Assembly: GCA_965112735.1 (NCBI GenBank)
Contig: OZ218957.1
Span: forward strand, 2,976,001 to 3,040,000
Direction of reading: 5' to 3'
DNA: 64,000 bases
Source of the DNA: Phaeosaccion multiseriatum
Taxonomy: Eukaryota > Ochrophyta, other classes
This document shows positions 22,272-34,584 of the stretch, in pieces. Made by a program: the position numbers and the translations under genes. Every line of letters starts with the position of its first letter. Positions within the stretch are counted from its first letter, which is position 1. The notes under the pieces are model-generated. The model worked only from the letters and a program-made list of their open reading frames with translations. It searched no databases and was not told where the DNA came from.

Positions 22272-23201
22272 ATGCTGCTCTCGTGTCTTTGGACGACTCT
22301 GTGCATATGCCTGCTTGGCCTGGTGCTCCAGGAGGGGGAAGCTTTCAGCACCACCGGCGGGACCTCTCGTATCAGAACTGGCAAGACAACACGGTGTTGG
22401 AGTGAAAGCGGGAACGAGAGCTGCAACCACCACCACCACCACCACCAGCAGCAGCAGCAGCAGCAGGGGTTACTAGGAAGAAGGAAGGGTTCGCTCCAGC
22501 GCCGGAGATTCCTGCAAAACTTGTTGACCGCAGCTGCTGGGAGCGGCCTCGTTGTGGCTCCCTCAGCCGCCCTCGCGGCCAAAGGGGCGGCTGAGCTCGA
22601 CGCGGAGTACTATTTGAAGTCCCTGTTTAACAGTGAGTGCGTAGCAATGGGTAGCACCGGAACTTTGCACAGCTGTATTCTTGCGGCCGGTCGAGTGGGC
22701 CTCTTAATAGACTTCTCGTTCGCTCGCTCGCTCGCTCGATCTCTCCCCCCACCCCCTTCCGCTCCCTCTCTCCTCCTTCGGGGAAACACCAGACAACCTA
22801 CCTGATGTATCCAAGCGGCCCGACAAGCCCAAAGCAGCCCGTGCCTTGGACCTTGATCTGGCACAGCTCCTGCAAGACACCCTGCTCAAGCGTATCATCG
22901 AGTTTAGCTCTGTGGGCAGCAAAGACAGCGCAGAGGTAGTTGGTAAGGCCACCAAGGACAAGATTGAGAAACTTATTAAGGACCTCGGACCTTACTTCCA
23001 ACGGTAAGTGACTTTTAGCTCCTGTCTCTTGCCTCTCGCTCTCTCGCCTCTCTCCCTCCATGTCTCTCTAACCGCTCTCTCCCTTCGCCCATTACGCTCC
23101 CCAGGAAACAGCCCTTCCCGCTTGATGATCTCAGTAATCAATTCTGCTTTGACTTGCGCAGCTACGCCGCTTTCAAGGTGAGGGGAGATGCACAAATGGG
23201 A

Positions 23202-23250
<49 letters not shown>

Positions 23251-26209
23251 GGGGGGGGGGAAGGAGAGAGAAAGGAAGGGGAGAGAGGAGAGAGGGAGAC
23301 AAAGAGAAGAGAGGGGGAGAATGAGCATGAGAGAAGGAGGGAGAGAGAAGAGAGAGAGCGAGGCGGAAACGGCGGCAGGGTGTGGGGGAAAGGGGGGGGG
23401 GGGGCAAGCAGCAAGGCTTCTTCGCTCCACACTGAAACAGCACTGGAGAGAGAGCGGTTGTGTTCTTTCGCCGGAACCTGAGCCCAACCACCACACACAG
23501 CAACCGGTCACGAATGCCCACAACCAACCTCTGTCTCCCTCCCTCCCTCCCTCCCCCCCTCTTCTCCTCCCTCCTTCTCCCCCCCCCCCCCACACACACT
23601 CTCTCTCTCTGTGGACAGGTCGCTGCGGCGCAGCTCGTAGACTTGCAGCACCGAGCCTTGTTAGTAAAGGGACTGGGGGAGGATGTATATCAAGCCATGG
23701 ACGCCAGAATAGCTCGAGGTGTGAGATGGGGGGGGGGATTGGAGGAGAAGGAAGAGGAGGAAGAGAACAGGGAGGTGGTGATGGAGGAGGAGGAGGAGGC
23801 AGCCCTGATGGAGGAGGAGGAGGAGGAAGAGGACATCATCATCTTCGCTCTCCTTCTTCACCTGCTTCTGCTTCCCCATCTGTACCCAGTTGCACTTATT
23901 CTCTCTCTCCATCCCGCCTGCTGGCACACCTTCCTTCCCTCCTGAACCCTTCTCACCCCTTGGCTTCCCCTTCTTGCCTCTGTCGTTTGTGCTCGTTGCC
24001 TGCCCTGCTGTACCTGTCTTGCCTTGCTGGACCCTGTCCTGCTCTCTCTCTCTTCCGTGGGGCTCAATTGCGGCTCTTCTTTTCCGTTCGGCACTAAGTA
24101 GAAACGGGAAAGCGCGTGCCCATAAAGGACGCCAAAATTTCGTAAGTGGCCCGCAGAAGATGTAGCTCGCTCGCTCACCCACTCACTCACTCCTCACTTC
24201 ACTCACTCACTCACTCACTCACTCACTCACTCACTCACTCACTCACTCACTCACTCACTCACTCACTCACTCACTCACTCACTCACTCACTCACTCACTC
24301 ACTCACTCACTCACTCACTCACTCACTCACTCACTCACTCACTCACTCACTCACTCACTCACTCACTCACTCACTCACTCACTCACTCACTCACTCACTC
24401 ACTCACTCACTCACTCACTCACTCACTCACTCACTCACTCACTCACTCACTCACTCACTCACTCACTCACTCACTCACTCCCTCACTCACTCACTCCCTC
24501 ACTCACTCCCTCACTCCCTCACTCACTCACTCACTCACTCACTCACTCACTCAGTCACTCACCCACTCACTCACTCACCCACTCACTCACTCATTCACTC
24601 ACTCGCCCACTCACTCACTCACTCACTCATCACTCACTCACTCACTCACTCACTCACTCACTCACTCACTCACTCACTCACTCACTCACTCACTCAATCA
24701 ATCATTCCCTCCCTCCCTCCTTCCACGTGTGTTGTGCCTATCTCATTCAACGTGTATGTATGCGCGTGTGTGTGCGTGTGTGTATATGCAACAGCGACAC
24801 GAATGGCATTATTCCTGCCCGAGCAGGCCTTGTAACGCTGCTAGAAGAGTTCAAGAAGACCGGCCTAATCAGGTGGGGGTGGATGGCAGTGGATGGACAG
24901 GGAGGGAGGGGGTGAAGGGGAGGGGGAGCAACGAAAGAGGGAGGGAGGGAGGGAGGGAGGGAGGGGGTGAGGGAGCGGGTGAGGGAGGGGGTGAGGCAGG
25001 CAGATTGGAAGAGAAACGTGGGAGTGATTGATTACATTGAGATGGAGGGGTGGAGAGTGATTGTTGATTCACGTCTCCATCTTCTCTTCACGTCTGTAGA
25101 CCTTTTCTCGTGCCCTCTGTTCTCTTTCTTGTCTCTGCTCATATCCTAGTCTTGTTTGTCCTCTCTTCCTCTCCTTATACCCGCAATTGGCAGAGATTAC
25201 AAGATCTCATCCCGCTTCCAGGTGGATGACTGGACTTACGATCAGACCGCCTCTCTTGAGCTCAGTGTGTTCGAGCCAGCCACGCTCGCAGGCTTCGTGC
25301 AGATGAACGGGGAGGGCTTTAGGTGAGAGAGAGAGGAGTATTAATTGACTTAGGAATAACCTGAGAAACTGAAAGTGTGTGTGTGAGTAGAGAGGAGTGG
25401 GGCAGCGAGGAGTCATATGAGAGAAGTGAGTGGTGAGAAACACAGTTTCGACACTTCCAATGAGAAACTCTCTCTCGTCTTCCTCCCTCTCTCCCTGTGT
25501 CTTTCTATCTTCCTCTCTCTCTCTTGCACCAGTCCCCATTCACTATTCACTCATTCCCCCCCCCCCCCCCAAATCCACTGCCATCCATCCACTGCCATCC
25601 AGGTTCCACCCCGACTTCGTGGGTCCTGCTCTGCAAGCCTACTTGAAGGCGGTGAGTGACGAACGTCAAGTGTCGTTAAGTGACCTTTAGATACATCACA
25701 ACCTCGGAAACTAACCTAGGCAGCTCCATCTGCCCTGACCCTCAACTGATTCTTGTCCCCTCCCTCTCTCCTCCTCCCCAACCACCCCCTCCTTCTCCTC
25801 CTCTTTCTCCTCCTCTTTCTCCTCCTTCTCCTCCTCCTTCTCCTCCTCCTCCTCCTGCTGGTCCTCTCTCTTCCTCCTCCTCCTCCTCCTCCTCCTCCTC
25901 CTCTTCCTCCTCCTCCTCCCCCTCCTCCTCCTCCTCCTCCTCCTCCTCCTCCTCCTCCTCCTCCTCCTCCTCCTCCTCCTCCTCCTCCTCCTCCTCCTCC
26001 TCCTCCTCCTCCTCCTCCTCCTCCTCCTCCTCCTCCTCCTCCTCCTCCTCCTCCTCCTCCTCTTCGTTCCTCCCCCCACCGCCTCATGTGCACACCCACA
26101 GTGTAACGTCAAGTCCCGCTATGACGAGTACCTTGTCGATGAAACGTACCGCCCGGACCCCTCGCAGTTCGTGGCTTCAGAGGTCTTGTACGCATGGGAG
26201 CTTTCGTGA
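22272..26209 (+). CDS. Thylakoid-lumen protein of unknown function (twin-arginine signal)
   Basis: Nine exons: 22272-22632, 22793-23003, 23105-23177, 23619-23718, 24102-24141, 24795-24872, 25194-25322, 25603-25651, 26102-26209 (382 aa). The N-terminus is a signal peptide (LLSCLWTTLCICLLGLVLQ, cleavage near GEAFST, an ASAFAP-like site), then a His/Gln-rich transit region and a second signal RRRFLQNLLTAAAGSGLVV ending PSAALA, which is a Tat-type lumen signal. The mature part has amphipathic helices (DLAQLLQDTLLKRIIEF, KATKDKIEKLIKDLGPYF, YAAFKVAAAQLVDLQHRALL) recalling PsbQ-like lumen proteins, then a second half with GLVTLLEEFKKTGLIRDYKI and TASLELSVFEPATLAGFVQM. I do not recognise the family. 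The 40-nt exon 5 is needed to keep phase and reads ETGKRVPIKDAKI. Intron 5 holds a 520-bp ACTC array. The divergent neighbour has the same kind of presequence. Confidence 0.78.
24176..24697 (+). repeat. ACTC tetranucleotide array
   Basis: About 520 bases of nearly pure ACTC/CACT repeat, with a few CCTC and CACC variants toward the 3' end. It fills most of intron 5 of the lumen-protein gene. The unit is not a multiple of three, and all frames read as THSL-type repeats without meaning. Confidence 0.95.
25793..26062 (+). repeat. CCT/CTC trinucleotide array
   Basis: About 270 bases of TCC/CTC repeat in the last intron of the lumen-protein gene, ending 39 bases before the acceptor at 26100-26101. 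It doubles as an extended polypyrimidine tract. Confidence 0.95.
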
Positions 26210-26225
26210 TGGGACGGCAGAGGAT

Positions 26226-26427
26226 AAAGGGGATGGCAGTGGATGCATGGGAGGGATTTCATCGGATGGCAGTGGAAGAGAGAGGTCTCTCTTTTCTGCG
26301 ATGGATGGCAGCTCACCGGCAGTGTTAAAGGGGATGGCAGTGGATGCATGGGAAGGATTTCATCTGATGGCAGTCGAAGGGAGAGGTCTCTCCTTTCTGC
26401 GATGGATGGCAGCTCACCGGCAGTGCG
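26226..26427. repeat. 101-bp tandem duplication
   Basis: Two adjacent copies (26226-26326 and 26327-26427) differ at only a few positions. Each contains GGGGATGGCAGTGGATGCAT, a TCTGCGATGGATGGCAGCTC block and the small palindrome GAGAGGTCTCTC. It lies just downstream of the lumen-protein stop codon. The GGATGGCAGTGGATGG core recurs elsewhere between 24.8 and 28.2 kb. Confidence 0.85.
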
Positions 26428-26554
26428 CGCCGGCGAGGGAGGGAGGGAAGGAGGGAAGGAGGGGACGGCAGAAAGTAGGGGCAGTGTAAGTGGCAGCGGT
26501 ATGTTCAAGTACCCCAGCCCACGCCTCTTACATGCTTGCCTCTTCTTGTTCTCA

Positions 26555-26740
26555 CTCACTCGCCCACTCACTCACTCACTCACGCACTCGCTCACTTACT
26601 CACTCATTCACTCACTCACTCTCTCACTCACTCACTCACTCACTCACTCACTCACTCACTCACTCACTCACTCACTCACTCACTCACTCACTCACTCACT
26701 CACTCACTCACTTACTCATTCACTCACTCTACACTCTCTG
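26555..26740 (+). repeat. Second ACTC tetranucleotide array
   Basis: About 185 bases of ACTC repeat in the convergent spacer 26210-27593. The rest of that spacer holds a four-copy 9-bp repeat at 26825-26862 (unit GTACGTGCA), C-rich runs and CAG/GAG triplets near 27255-27310. No gene is supported there. Confidence 0.9.
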
Positions 26741-27593
26741 CTTCGTGAGAGGCCCGATGGGTGGGTGGGGGGGGGGGAGAATGGGCCTAGAAAGAAGGCA
26801 AAGCACAACAGCGAAAGAAAGAGCGCAGTACGTGCAGTACGTGCAGTACGTGCAGTACGTGGTGCTCAAGAATCAGCCTCAGCGCTCCCCCGCAGGACTG
26901 CCCCTTAGCCCCCCCCATGACATACTTGTCGCGGGTGGCAGCTTGTGGTTTGCACAAGCAGTAGATGGAAGCATATGGTTTGCAAATGGCAGTACATGTC
27001 CCCCCCCCTTGACGAAAGAAGCACAGCTCCTTGGGAGGCGGAGGCGATACAGAGAGGGGGGGGAGAGAGAAGGGAGAGGGGAGGGGCCCGACAGAGCACC
27101 CTTTGGGGGCATAGGATTCGTTCCTTGGAAAGAAGAATAGAAGGACGAGTTTGTTCTTTGAAACTACAGGGAAGGAGTGGCAGAGCTTTGTGATATGTCA
27201 TTTGTGAGCCTTCGCTCCTCTCCGAGTAGCCCATAAAGAGCAGCTGTGGCGGCGGTCAGCAGCAGCAGCAGCAGCAGGAGGAGGAGGAGGAGCAGGAGGA
27301 GGATGATGACAAGGGGGCCATAACACCAAGGAATGTCACTCTCATTTCTCTAAAGTTGAATTAAACGAGGAAGAACATGCAGGCAAAGAGAGAGACGCAC
27401 ACTCCCCCCCCCCCCCCCTTTTTCTCTCCACCCTTCCACTGCCATCCCATCAGTCATCAGCCCCATCGTATAAGTCACTAAATAAGCCGCCTCTCTATCA
27501 CACGCTACGAGCCACAATGAAACTAAAAACTGAAACTGTGGGCCCTCCTTTCCCTGCCATCCGTCCACTGCCATCCACTGCCATCCTATTGAA

Positions 27594-28806
27594 TCAGTCC
27601 GCCGCCCCCTTCACGCACGCCAAAAACCTCCTCAAGCCGGGAGGGGGCAGCGGCGTACCCAACTGGTGCTGCCTCCGCTCTCTCATGGCCAGCAGCAGCT
27701 CAGGGTAGTCAAGTACGCCGTCCCCGCTCTCGTCAAAGAGGTAGAGCACGAGGGAAGAGCAAGCAGGGCTGAGAGAGCGTCCTGTCACTACTTTCACGGC
27801 ACGGGCGAAGTCCTCTTCTCCGACGGTGCCGCCTGGAAGGACGGGGTGGGGGGGGGGTGTGAGGGAGGGAGTCAAGAGATGACTGACTTCCCGACCCATC
27901 GATAATACAGTGCCATCTTCCTCTCTCAAGCGTAAGTGACTGACCCTCGTACGTAATCTTTCGTACCTGTCCCTTGGCAGTAGATGCTGAGGGCCATCTC
28001 AAGGTCGTCGCAATAGTCCTCCAGGGCGGCGTGAAGGTGGAGGGCATCGTCAAGGGGCACCTGACTGCGCTTCTTTTTCATGGACCCGATGCGTTGCAGG
28101 GACTAGGGGAGGGGGATGGTAGTGGATGGGGAGGGTGGACGGCAGTGGATGGCAGTGGATGGCAGTGGGGATGGATGGCATTGGATGCGGAGGGGGGTTG
28201 TTTGGAGAGGGCGGAGGGAGGGAGGGAGGGAGGGAGGGAGAGAGGGAGGGAAGGAGGGAGGGGGAGGGAAGGAAGGAGGAAGGGAAGGAGGGAGGGAAGG
28301 AGGGAGAGGTGGCAAGTGTGGGTGGGAGGTACGGTAGACACCAAAAAAAACGTAGGAGAGAGAGAGAGAGAGACAACACACTGCGTGTTCGACCTTCCCT
28401 CCTCCTCCTCCTTCTCTCCCCAACAAACTTCCTCCCTTACCATCCTCAATTGCTTCGGTGAGGAGGAGGACACAAGCGTTAGGGCCAAATCCACGATGGA
28501 TATACTCTCCACCATTGGTTTGCCGTCGCTTGCAGTTGCCGCTGCAGGGGTCCAGCCAGAAGACACCTGCACTGTTGAAGTTGAAGATGGAGTTGAAGTG
28601 CCTTCCCCGGTAGTGGTATTTGTCAGCAATCCCAAGCCCCACCCCCACCAGCCTGTGCCTGTTGTTGACTTATTCGCCGCCGCCCCCTCCAGCTCTGCTG
28701 CTGCCTCCTCCCCAAGCGCGAGCTTGGCGGGCGTTAGGCGGCTGTACAAGGAGGTCAAGGGGGGGAGAGGCGGGGAGAGAGAGAAAGGAAGGGGGAGGAG
28801 GGAAAG

Positions 28807-28861
<55 letters not shown>

Positions 28862-30315
28862 AGGAGGGGAGAAGGGGAGAGAGAAGGTGAGGGGACCTGC
28901 AAAAGAGGGGAAGAAACCAAGAAGGATGTGGTCGCCCACGCACATTCACCCACCCAAACCCACCCACCCCACCCATCCACCCACACCCATACCCACTCAT
29001 CCACCCACCCACCCATCCACCCACGCACGCACCGCCCTACTCACCCACTCACCTACCCACCCACCCACCTACTCACCCACCCACCTACTCACCCACCCAT
29101 GCACGCACCCACGCACCCACCTGTAGAGCGAGACTTCGGTCCTTCGCACGTCTTCTCTGAGCATCTTTACGAAGGAGTGGAACTCTCCTGTGGTGATGGT
29201 CTTGCTCCCGTCCTCGCCAAACCACGCCCTACGAAGGTTAGCGCTGCCCCCCAAAGCACTGGAAGCCGACCCTCCTCCATCAGGGCTGCCTCCTCCTCCT
29301 CCTCCTCCTCCTCCTCCTGCTCCTCCTTCTCCTCCTCCTCCGTCGGTTCCTGCGTGCTTCAGTAGCTGATTCGTGACCTGCAGCATGCAACAGTGGTCAG
29401 GGAAATGTTTCAGTTTCTTGATTGACCTCGATAGCAGTATCGAACACAACATGGTAGAGAACCAACGCGCGAACCTATCCCCTAACCTGTGACCTAACCC
29501 CTAACCTGTGTGAACTCGTCCAGAGTGATGACGCCGTCGCCGTCTGCATCAATCACGGCCAAGGCCACGTCAAAGTGTTCGGCGGGGATGGCCAGGAGAG
29601 ACACTAGGAAGCTGAACTCCTGTCTGGAGATGAGGCCACTCGCATTGCCGAGCAACTCGTTCCTGTATCGATTGCATCTCCGTCGGATCTCCTTGGCGGG
29701 CAGGCGGGTGAAGGTGTAGGCCAGCATGGATTGCATAAAGTCGCCGCTCGTCATAAAGTGAGAGCCGTCGTTGAATTGGGCGGAGGCGTACTTTGAAAAC
29801 ACGTGGTCGAGAGTGGTAAGGGTAAGGAGGCGGCTCTGATAGTCTCCCACTGCTTCTTCGCTGCTCTTGCTCGCTCCACCCCCCCCCCCTTTGCATAGCA
29901 CCACCCCCCCCCCTCCCGTCACTGCGTACTGTTGGTCCCCCGAGCGGCTTGCTGCAAATGCAGCCGCTCCTGCTGCTGCCGCTGTTGCCAGCGCCGCTGC
30001 CCACTGCTGCCCCTGCTTCCCTTTGCCGGTGTATGACGACGACGACAACAGGGAGGACGCTCGTGGCGCAATCTTAGCAGTTACCTCTACTGCAGCAGCT
30101 CTTACTGCTGCTGTCTCGTCTCTTGAGATGTTTCTGGGCGTCCAGCGCGCCGGGTGGGCAGCATGGGAGCACGCCGCACGAAAGGCGATCCGTTGGCCAA
30201 TGAACAATCCAACACGCCCCTGCATCTGCTGGCGCGGCTGCTCCCCTCTCCCAGAGAAAGCCCCAGCACCTCTCCTCAGGGTGTCCTTACCGCAAGCCGA
30301 ATAAGACCTCCGCAT
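27594..30315 (-). CDS. MICU-like mitochondrial EF-hand calcium-uptake regulator
   Basis: Five exons in gene order: 30315-29506, 29377-29121, 28741-28441, 28102-27967, 27832-27594 (580 aa). The N-terminus is Arg/Ser/Ala-rich without acidic residues (MRRSYSACGKDTLRRGAG), a typical mitochondrial presequence. A conserved helical block follows (LDHVFSKYASAQFNDGSHFMT, LPAKEIRRRCNRYR). The first canonical EF-hand, DADGDGVITLDE, is near residues 254-265, and the second, DESGDGVLDYPE, is near residue 545. Two canonical EF-hands separated by a long helical core, with a GDFMQSML start, is the MICU1/2/3 layout. These proteins gate the mitochondrial calcium uniporter in the intermembrane space. The Gly-rich loop in exon 2 and a Ser/Thr-rich stretch in exon 3 are insertions without counterparts in animals. 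Donor 1 is GTTAGG. No DIME-like motif was found at the C-terminus. Confidence 0.8.
28930..29120 (-). repeat. CACC/GGTG tetranucleotide array beside a splice donor
   Basis: Imperfect CACCCAC repeat on the + strand, or GGTGGGTG in the sense of the MICU-like gene, where it starts right at the exon 2 donor (29120). A GA array on the + strand lies further along the same intron (28808-28870). Confidence 0.85.
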
Positions 30316-30768
30316 CGTAACCCTTGCAGAGAAAAAGGGAAAGGTGAAAGGGGAAAGGGGAGAGGGAGAAAGAAACCTCGGCGTGGAAACCTCGTCCGAC
30401 GGTTACAGAAACGCACACAAAAAAGTCAGCATGTGTGTGTGTGTTGCCCCCCAACCCAACCCAACACCCCTGAAACACTCCGGGACCTGTATCGGGGTCC
30501 CAAAGAAACAGACAGGGCGTTTTTTCGTGTGAACCAACCTCTCTCTCTGTGTGTGCACCAAACGACGACAACAGGGAGCAGTAACAGGAGGAGCCGCGGG
30601 AGGAGCAGCAGCACAAGAGGAGCACTTGAGCACCAGGAGCACCATGACAGCAGGAGAAAAGAGACCTCTTGCTTAAGAAACGGCCAAGGAGAGACAACAT
30701 AGAAACAAAAATAGGACCGTGGTGCCCTTCAGTGCTCACTGAGGGCTGCACACGAAACGGCGGGCCCA
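30316..30768. promoter_or_regulatory. Divergent spacer between MICU-like and four-TM genes
   Basis: About 450 bases between two start codons pointing away from each other, so both promoters should be here. Purine-rich and CAG-like stretches are seen. I identify no defined promoter element. Confidence 0.4.
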
Positions 30769-33700
30769 ATGAGTGATGCTGGTGCAGTGCCGGGGATGAG
30801 GAGTCCTGATGCGATGCTCTCCGCAAGAGATACTGAAAACATAGCACCTCGTAAGCCCGTTCTATCCCCTCTGCCTCGTCGCCCAGTGGCTGATGGAGAA
30901 GGCAAGGAAGACAGCCTGAAGGCGGCGCCCCTACAGCAGGAGACGGAGAAAGAACCCGTAGAGCGGAACGACAGGAGTAGTGAGACAGACCTTTCTGCAG
31001 CTGGTGATACTACCGGCGAGGTTAAGGAAGGGCTATTGCCCGCGGTTGCCCCAGCGCCTTCTCAGAGCGGTGAGTGCCAAAGTCTACTCCATGGGTGCAT
31101 GTCCCAACGCCACGTCCCAGCAGGTTTCTATCGCCAGAGCGATTCTGCTAGCGTAGCACCACAGGGAGGTTATATGAACGAGCTACTTGCTTACTCCCCC
31201 CCTCCCGTCTCCCCGTCCCCCCCCCCCCTCCGATCGATTCATCAGAGGGAGGGCAGGAGCCTCTCGAGGTCAACGCGATGAGAAGTGAGCCCGAGTTTTC
31301 CGGAGCTGGTGACACAGTCAGTGAGCTGAAGGCAGGGCTATTGCCTGCTAATGCCCAAAGAAGTTGTAAGGGTGAGTGCCAAACTCGGGAGGGGTGCATG
31401 TTCATCCCTGCACCCACCACCAGGCTTCTAGTTCTATCGCTCCCCTCGCCCCGCATCGCCCTCTTCTCAGTCGAGCGGCCTCCTCTTCTGCCTAGCGAGT
31501 GTGCTAACACAACACTGAGGAGCGATTCACGTGTCCTCCCCTCCTGATCCCTCCCCCCCCCCCCTCGGCTCGATCCATCAGAGGGATGGCGGCCGCTGAG
31601 CGCTAAAGAGTCGCGTAGGGAGAAGGCGACGTCTGGCTCTCCCTCCTCTCCCTTACAAGACACCCTGTTCACTGAGAGTGAAAGCGCTTACAGCGAAAGA
31701 AACAACGGAGCGGCCAAGCGTATCGGGCGCAGTGCCGAGGTACCAGCGAGGGGCGGCACCACAGCAGAAAGGGTGGGTGGGGTGGGTGGGGTCGGAGGCT
31801 TCCTGATGGGTGTCATCAGGAGGAAGAGACCCGGTGGCGCTGGCCATAAGCAGGATGAGCCGAGCCAAACGATGGACGACTCTACTTACAGGGCGAGTAG
31901 TAACGACCCTCATTCTGGACACAGCGCGAGCTTACGCGGTGGTAGTGGTGGTGGGGCGAGGGACAAGAGCGTCGTAGGAGGGGCCGAGGGAGTCCTAGCG
32001 CGGGCACGGCGGCACATACGAAGCAGCCACGGCTCCGCCGACCATAGAGCTCGGGATAAAGCCGCCGCTGTAAGGAGGAAATTCAAGCAGCCCGTCAAGC
32101 CAAGATTGTAAGTGCAGTGCCCGCAAGCAAGCGCTGCTGAGTCTCCTCGCCTCTCCCTCTCCCTCTCCCTCTCCCTCTCCCCCTCCCTCTCCCTCTCCCT
32201 CTCCCCCTCCCTCCCTCCCACCCTCCCTCTCTCCCTCCCTCTCTCTCCCCCTCCCTCCCTCTCCCCCTCCCCCCGGTATCCCCTCCCCCCCCCTGCCCCT
32301 TCTCCTCTTCCCTTCGATCTGATTCTGCCTCTTCTTCTGCGTACCCCATCCCTTTGCTCCCCCCCCCCCAACCTAACCCGATCGAATGCTGTCCTTGCCC
32401 TGCACAGGAAAATCTGTGCCCTGTTTTGGGTGCTCCAAGCTACCATCCTGGCCGTTATCTTCGTGACAATAGTACAGTTTGATAAAAACATACTGACGCT
32501 CTATCTTCAAGGCATTGAGGAGCACCTCGGAGGGCTCAGTCTCGCCTATCAAATGAAGGTAGGTACTGCTTACGTATTGGTCTAGCACGCCTTACTTACC
32601 TTGTTTGTTACATACCCCATGACATGATGGAAGATTTGAATCGATTCTGATGTGATTTGCCACTGGGTTAGTGTTGTGTTGCTGATGTTGGGTTGCATGC
32701 ATCGAGGGTTGAGCCGCTGGACTGAATCCTGTGCATGACTGCTTCTCCCTCTTCCCTCCTTCGTCCATTCCCCCCTCGCTGCCTGCCTGTCTGTCGATCT
32801 GTCCGCCTATCTACCCTCCTGCTCATATGCCTGCCCCTACACCTGCCCACCTACCTGTACGCCTGCGTACTTTGTTCTCCTTGTGCCCATGTGGCTTGCG
32901 TCAGGTGCACCAAGCCGGCTTTGGCTTTGGTTCCATGGCTGCAGGCGACATCAACATCATAACAGCCCTCGAGTCATTAAACTCGACCCTCTATCCTTAT
33001 ATCGAGGCCGAGCTAAACTCAGAGCTTGAGTCCAGGCAATTAGAGTTCTCAATGATGCTAGGGGCAGACATGGTACGTAACGGTACATAACAGTGCACAT
33101 GTTGTGCGTGTGTGTGTGCGCGCGTAAGTGTGTGTAGATGTGCTTGTGCGTGTGTACGTGTGTGTTTCTGTAACCACACACCACCTACCCCACCCCACAG
33201 ACCATCTTAGCTACAGGAACAGGTGCGAACACCACCGGAGAGGTGTTCGATCCCAATGGGGTTGTCTCTCTGGCTAGGCAAACGTACGAGGACAGCGGAA
33301 CCGTACAGGTTGGTGATTTGGTGTGATGATGTGGAGATGAGTGTTGCTGTCACCAAAGTTATACTTCATTTGTATAAGAGAGGTCTCTGCCAGGGTGCTC
33401 TGACAGGGCAATCCACTCGGGGGGAGAGCCTTCCCATCAAGATCCACAATGTCGATACCGATTCGCAATGTCGATCCTGATCATCCCAAACCTGATCCCC
33501 TGATAAATTGGAGCCGAAACTTGATTGATGGGTTGGTTGGTTGTTTGGTTGATTGGTTGGCTGATTGATTGGTTGATTGGTTGAATTACTTTTTGTTTTG
33601 TTTTTTGTTTTTGTTTTGTTGTTGTTGTTTTACTGTTTGCTGATTTGTTTGTTTGATTGGATAAATTGATTTTTTCTTTTCTAATTGAAATTCTGACAGA

Positions 33701-33956
33701 TAAAGAAGAACACGATGGTGACGGAGGCCCTGCTGGACCATCACAACGCGCCCCAGTGGAGAGAGAGGGGTTCCATCACCAACCCCGCTCTCAAGGAGCT
33801 TCATCCATACGACTCCTCCTCAGGCATAGGCCTCATCAGGTGGGTTGCAGTAAGTCAGTGGGCTACAGTAAGTTAGTGGATGGTGGGTGGGTAACTACGG
33901 TACTAAGCGTAGGTAAAGGGCTCTCTGACCTTCCTCTGCATGACCATCCATGACTG

Positions 33957-34044
<88 letters not shown>

Positions 34045-34553
34045 ACCACACACACAACCCCACACACAACCACACACACAACCACACACACAGGTATACG
34101 GTATCCATAGTGAAGAACTCCAACGACACCGAGGTCACGGGCTTCCTCGTCAGTGGAGACCTCGTAACGGGCAAGTTGGGCATCGTCGCCGCCATCTACG
34201 AAACTCTCTGGGCAGGCACCTCCTCCACTCTAGAGGACGGTTACGTTGGAGTCTATCTCAACGAAGAGACCGACCCGGACGGTGAGTGTCAGGACAGAGG
34301 GTGGAGTGGGAGGGATGGGTGCATAGGTGTCAGGACAGAGGGTGCGGGTGGTTTCAGTTTCAGTTTGACGGGTACTTGGCGGTCGCTTTGAAAAAAGAGG
34401 CTGACCTCCTCCCCTCCCCTCCCCTTTCCTCCCCTCATGACAGAGGAAGACTCATGGGCCCCAGCTACATCCGCAGCCGTCATCTCCCCACAGACCTTCG
34501 ACGGCGTAAGCATTCTCGCTGTGGAGCCCTCCCCCTTCTCCTCCCCGGGCGAG

Positions 34554-34584
<31 letters not shown>

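Noticed and set aside
23188-23600. GA/CT array as a possible CRISPR-like or regulatory array
   Set aside because: Plain dinucleotide repeat within an intron; no spacers. The genome is eukaryotic.
24146-24835. 229-aa ORF of THSL repeats
   Set aside because: It is the translation of an ACTC array inside an intron; the frame is open only because the repeat lacks stops.
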